Assembly (NCBI GenBank): GCA_964503045.1
Contig: CAZCZI010000011.1
Coordinates: 78,132 to 142,131 of the forward strand
Direction: 5' to 3'
Length of the DNA stretch: 64,000 nt
Source: CAYZJR01 sp964503045
GTDB lineage: Bacteria; Cyanobacteriota; Vampirovibrionia; Obscuribacterales; Obscuribacteraceae
A program made the position numbers and the translations under genes. Below are positions 61,252 through 64,000 of this stretch, one piece after another; the first letter of the stretch is position 1, and every line of letters starts with the position of its first letter. The notes beneath the pieces are model-generated. The model was given only the letters and a program-made list of their open reading frames with translations, made no database searches and was not told the DNA's origin.

Positions 61252-62349
61252 CTATGCCGTTACTGGCTGTTTCACTGCTTCCAATACGCCGGAGTGTACG
61301 ATCTCGCCGTCTTTGATGTTGACACCGAGTCCGAGTGAGTGATCGTCGAGGCAGGCTTGGTAGCCGTACTTCGCCAGCTTGAGCACGTATGGCATGGTAG
61401 CGTTTGTCAGTGCTCTGGTGGAAGTCCACGGCACTGCGCCTGGAATGTTGGCTACGCCGTAGTGCAATACGCCCTCGACTTCATAGGTCGGTTGAGAGTG
61501 TGTGGTTGGGTGAATGGTCTCGATGCAGCCGCCTTGGTCGACGCTGACATCAACAATCACGGCGCCCTTCTTCATGTTCTTGACCATGTCTCTGGTGATG
61601 ATTCGAGGAGCTGCTTTTCCAGGAATCAAAACAGCACCGATAACCAGATCTGCTTGTGGGAGCAGTTCGTTGAGGTATGTGCCGACCGAGAACACGGTTC
61701 TGACCTGGCTGCCGAAAACGTCATCGAGATAACGCAATCTTTCAAGCGAAAGGTCGAAGATGGTGACGCGTGCGCCAAGACCGACTGCCACTTTGGCCGA
61801 GTTGGTGCCGACTACACCACCGCCTATGATGATTACTTCACCTGGTTCTACACCGGGGACGCCACCAAGAAGAACACCACGGCCGCCCATTGGACGCTCA
61901 AGGTAGTTAGCGCCTATCTGTGTCGCCAGACGTCCTGCGATTTCGCTCATTGGCGTCAGGAGCGGCAATGCGTTATTGGGGAGTTGCACAGTTTCATAGG
62001 CGATACAAGTTGCACCTGTCTTTGCCAAGTCCACTGCCAGTTGGGGAACGGCGGCGAGGTGCAAGTAGGTGAAAAGAATGTGGTGCTTTTTGAGGAGCTT
62101 AACTTCTGAAGCTTGTGGTTCTTTCACCTTGAGGATGAGGTCAGCTTTTTCGAATACTGCCGCAGCATCCGGAACGATTTTGGCGCCCATCGCTTCATAT
62201 TCTTTGTCGCTAATTCCGCTGCCGACACCGGCGTTCTTTTCGATGAAAACGCTGTGTCCGTCGGATACAAGAGCGCTCGTTCCCGCAAGGGTGAGGGCCA
62301 CTCTGTACTCGTTGTCCTTAATCTCTTTCGGTACTCCAACCTTAGCCAA
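61252..62349 (-). CDS. ald: Alanine dehydrogenase
   Basis: NAD-dependent oxidative deamination of L-alanine to pyruvate and ammonia, or the reverse. At 365 residues it is typical. The N-terminal signature VGVPKEIKDNEYRVALT, substrate Lys in LILKVKEPQ, His in LHLAAVPQL, Rossmann motif IIIGGGVVGTNSAKVA and the ending MPYVLKLAKYGYQACLDD all match the family. The start is TTG, with GGAGGG well placed upstream. It is a single gene with its own terminator and is divergent from the thiolase. Confidence 0.97.
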   Translation of the reverse strand: MAKVGVPKEIKDNEYRVALTLAGTSALVSDGHSVFIEKNAGVGSGISDKEYEAMGAKIVPDAAAVFEKADLILKVKEPQASEVKLLKKHHILFTYLHLAAVPQLAVDLAKTGATCIAYETVQLPNNALPLLTPMSEIAGRLATQIGANYLERPMGGRGVLLGGVPGVEPGEVIIIGGGVVGTNSAKVAVGLGARVTIFDLSLERLRYLDDVFGSQVRTVFSVGTYLNELLPQADLVIGAVLIPGKAAPRIITRDMVKNMKKGAVIVDVSVDQGGCIETIHPTTHSQPTYEVEGVLHYGVANIPGAVPWTSTRALTNATMPYVLKLAKYGYQACLDDHSLGLGVNIKDGEIVHSGVLEAVKQPVTA

Positions 62350-62558
62350 GGTTCAGCCCTCCCTTTATTTAGAAGCGTCTAGGCACAAGAAGCAAATTCT
62401 ATCCGAACAATATGGCTCTTCTATATGTCTTGATACTTGTTTTAGTTTCTTCATTCACGTTGCAATGAGGCAATATAATTGCCGATCTAGATCACTCGGG
62501 TGTGAACCTCGGTGATTGGATTTACTTATTCAATCAAATCGAAGTACGGAGCAAACAT

Positions 62559-63737
62559 ATGTCAAGCAATCTGGTCATCGTCAATGGCGCTCGGACAGCA
62601 TTCGGAGCCTTCGGCGGAGGATTGGCTTCCAAGACTGCAACGGATCTTGCGGTCGTTGCCACTAAAGGTGCCATGAAAAAGGCAGGAGTCGAGCCGGCTC
62701 AGGTGGACTACATTGTTTTGGGCAACGTTCTTCAAACCAGCAAAGACGCCATCTATCTGGCGCGGCATGCGGCTTTGCGCTCTGAAATGAAGAAAGAAAC
62801 TCCGGGACTCATCCTCAATTTACTTTGCGGTTCTGGTGTGCAAGCAGTTGCAACTGCCGAGATGCTCATCAACTCCGGACAAGCCGAAATTGTGGTGGCA
62901 GGCGGAACAGACTCATTGTCGATGACACCATACATTAGCTGGGGCGCTCGCTGGGGCGGGCGCATGGGCAACATGGAAATGTGGGATGGACTCGACATCC
63001 GCGACACCTTGCCGAATAACTCGATGGGAGAAACAGCTGAGAATTTGCAAGCGAAGTACAACATCTCTCGTGAAGAACAAGACGAATTTGCACTGCTCTC
63101 TCAAAAGCGTGCAAAAGAGGCTCAAGATGCAGGGCGGCTCAAAGAAGAAATCGAGCCAGTCGAAATTTCAGGCAAGAAAGGAACGACGACAGTTATCGAT
63201 CGCGACGAGCACATGAGACCAGACACTACAATTGAAGGTCTAGCCAAGCTCAAGCCGACATTCAAAAAAGATGGAACGGTTACTGCCGGTAATGCGTGTG
63301 GTATTGTCGACGGTGCTTCTGCCTTGGTTGTTACGAATGAAAAAACTGCCGAGAAGAAAGGATTGAAGCCGCTCACGCGCGTGATCTCGTGGGCGGTCAC
63401 CGGCGTTCCTCCTGAAATTATGGGCATTGGACCAGTGCCTGCAATTCCAATGGCTCTGGAAAAGGCTGGGCTCAAGCAGAGTGATATAGACCTTTTCGAG
63501 ATCAATGAAGCTTTTGCGTCACAGTATCTCGCTTGCGAAAAAGATTTGAAACTAGATCGAAGCAAGGTCAACGTGAATGGCGGCGCGATTGCAATCGGAC
63601 ACCCGTTTGGTGCAACTGGTGCGCGTTTGATTCTTTCTTTGTCGCTCGAACTGCAACGCAGAAAAGCGCGTTATGGTTGCGTCAGTTTGTGCATCGGCGG
63701 CGGCATGGGTATCGCCATGGTGCTGGAACGGATGTAG
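62559..63737 (+). CDS. Acetyl-CoA acetyltransferase (thiolase)
   Basis: Condenses two acetyl-CoA to acetoacetyl-CoA, or cleaves it. The ATG at 62559 has GGAG 8 nt upstream and gives 392 residues, the standard thiolase length; the frame extends to 62502. The nucleophilic Cys90 is in LNLLCGSGVQA, His in NGGAIAIGHPFGATGA, and the second Cys in SLCIGGGMG. EINEAFASQ is present. It could serve polyhydroxybutyrate, mevalonate or fatty-acid metabolism; no phaB or phaC is next to it. Confidence 0.95.
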   Translation: MSSNLVIVNGARTAFGAFGGGLASKTATDLAVVATKGAMKKAGVEPAQVDYIVLGNVLQTSKDAIYLARHAALRSEMKKETPGLILNLLCGSGVQAVATAEMLINSGQAEIVVAGGTDSLSMTPYISWGARWGGRMGNMEMWDGLDIRDTLPNNSMGETAENLQAKYNISREEQDEFALLSQKRAKEAQDAGRLKEEIEPVEISGKKGTTTVIDRDEHMRPDTTIEGLAKLKPTFKKDGTVTAGNACGIVDGASALVVTNEKTAEKKGLKPLTRVISWAVTGVPPEIMGIGPVPAIPMALEKAGLKQSDIDLFEINEAFASQYLACEKDLKLDRSKVNVNGGAIAIGHPFGATGARLILSLSLELQRRKARYGCVSLCIGGGMGIAMVLERM

Positions 63738-63740
63738 ATA

Positions 63741-63771
63741 GCCGGCGTTGGCCGGCGGCGGCCGGCGGCGG
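63741..63771. repeat. GCCGGCG-rich short repeats
   Basis: Overlapping GCCGGCG units (three copies plus extra GGC) lie directly after the thiolase stop. They are self-complementary, so they could form a hairpin, but no T-tract follows. Confidence 0.5.
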
Positions 63772-63833
63772 GATGCACTTTACAAGCGGCTTGAAAATCG
63801 GTCATGGGCGGTCGATTTTTTCCTTGAACGCGA

Positions 63834-63934
63834 CCTGAACAAAGTATGCAAGCGCCAGACCACTGGTTCCCTAATCGCCCAGTTGGCTTGGGTTTTCGCC
63901 AACGGTTTGCCGGCGCTTACATGCCTTGTTCAGG
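63834..63934. repeat. 101-bp inverted-repeat element, copy 4
   Basis: The left arm 63834-63856 (CCTGAACAAAGTATGC, ending AAGCGCC) and right arm 63912-63934 (GGCGCTTACATGCC, ending TTGTTCAGG) differ at only three of 23 paired positions. Interior is 55 bp. It lies downstream of the thiolase. Confidence 0.8.
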
Positions 63935-64000
63935 TAATTTTCGCTAACGGTTTGCCGGCGCTTACATGCCTTGTTCAGGTAAGTTTCGCCAACGGTTTGC
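63895..64000. repeat. 45-bp tandem repeat containing the right arm of the inverted-repeat element
   Basis: A 45-bp unit starting TTCGCCAACGGTTTGCC and ending GTTCAGGTAA repeats at 63895 and 63940, and a third copy starts at about 63985 and is cut by the window edge. Each unit carries one 23-bp right arm (63912-63934 and 63957-63979). Confidence 0.85.

Noticed and set aside
61339..62109. 256-residue open frame on the plus strand
   Set aside because: Shadow of alanine dehydrogenase on the opposite strand.
4987..64000. 101-bp elements as integron attC sites
   Set aside because: The ends AACAA-n6-CAAGC and GTT recall attC layout, and length fits. But the R boxes (GTTCAGG) do not match GTTRRRY, the arms pair without the extra-helical bases attC needs, no cassettes lie between copies, and no integrase is seen.

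Overview
The window reads as a chromosomal segment from a non-photosynthetic relative of Cyanobacteria, most likely the Vampirovibrionia/Melainabacteria (Obscuribacterales-like). This is inference from gene content. The features behind it are a Ski2-type DExH helicase, an SLH-domain surface protein, a SigB/SigF-type sigma factor next to pilT, many secreted TPR proteins, fermentative adhE, and no photosynthesis genes. No ribosomal RNA or other phylogenetic marker confirms it. About 40 protein genes and one tRNA are supported. TTG and GTG starts are common.

Layout. 0-5 kb: a TPR lipoprotein-like gene running off the left edge, the helicase, tRNA-Pro(GGG) with promoter and terminator, and short repeats. 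5-11 kb: a sigma factor-pilT operon, a WalK-like histidine kinase, then coaD with a coiled-coil DivIVA-like gene. 11-16.5 kb: a TPR/zinc-metallopeptidase, a beta-lactamase-fold serine hydrolase, divergent SpoIIM and RDD membrane proteins, and an IS1595-type transposase. 16.6-22.8 kb: two 101-bp inverted-repeat elements and a four-gene histidine-kinase operon. 22.8-33 kb: citrate synthase, a solitary N6-adenine methyltransferase, two large low-complexity proteins, sfsA and a TadE-like protein. 33-40 kb: an OmpR-type regulator, a TPR lipoprotein, a STAS-histidine kinase operon and adhE. 40-47 kb: four secreted TPR proteins and yqeG. 47-51.5 kb: uppS, a 16-bp tandem array, an SLH protein, a Roadblock protein and a Lys/Asp-repeat protein. 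51.5-64 kb: mutS, two TPR proteins, an acyl-ligase/ACP/acyltransferase fusion, alanine dehydrogenase, thiolase and a further repeat cluster.

The most interesting system is the operon at 16934-22760. It holds two tandem copies of a two-gene module. In each module one kinase-like protein keeps the phospho-acceptor His motif but has lost the ATP-binding motifs. Its partner keeps all ATP-binding motifs but has Thr or Ser where the His should be. The two look like complementary halves that must work in trans as a split histidine kinase. A complete kinase of similar architecture lies at 35432-36883 and shows what the unsplit form looks like.

The second notable signal is a family of intergenic elements, each exactly 101 bp, with 23-bp inverted ends. 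There are four copies here, and one has amplified its right arm in tandem at the window end.
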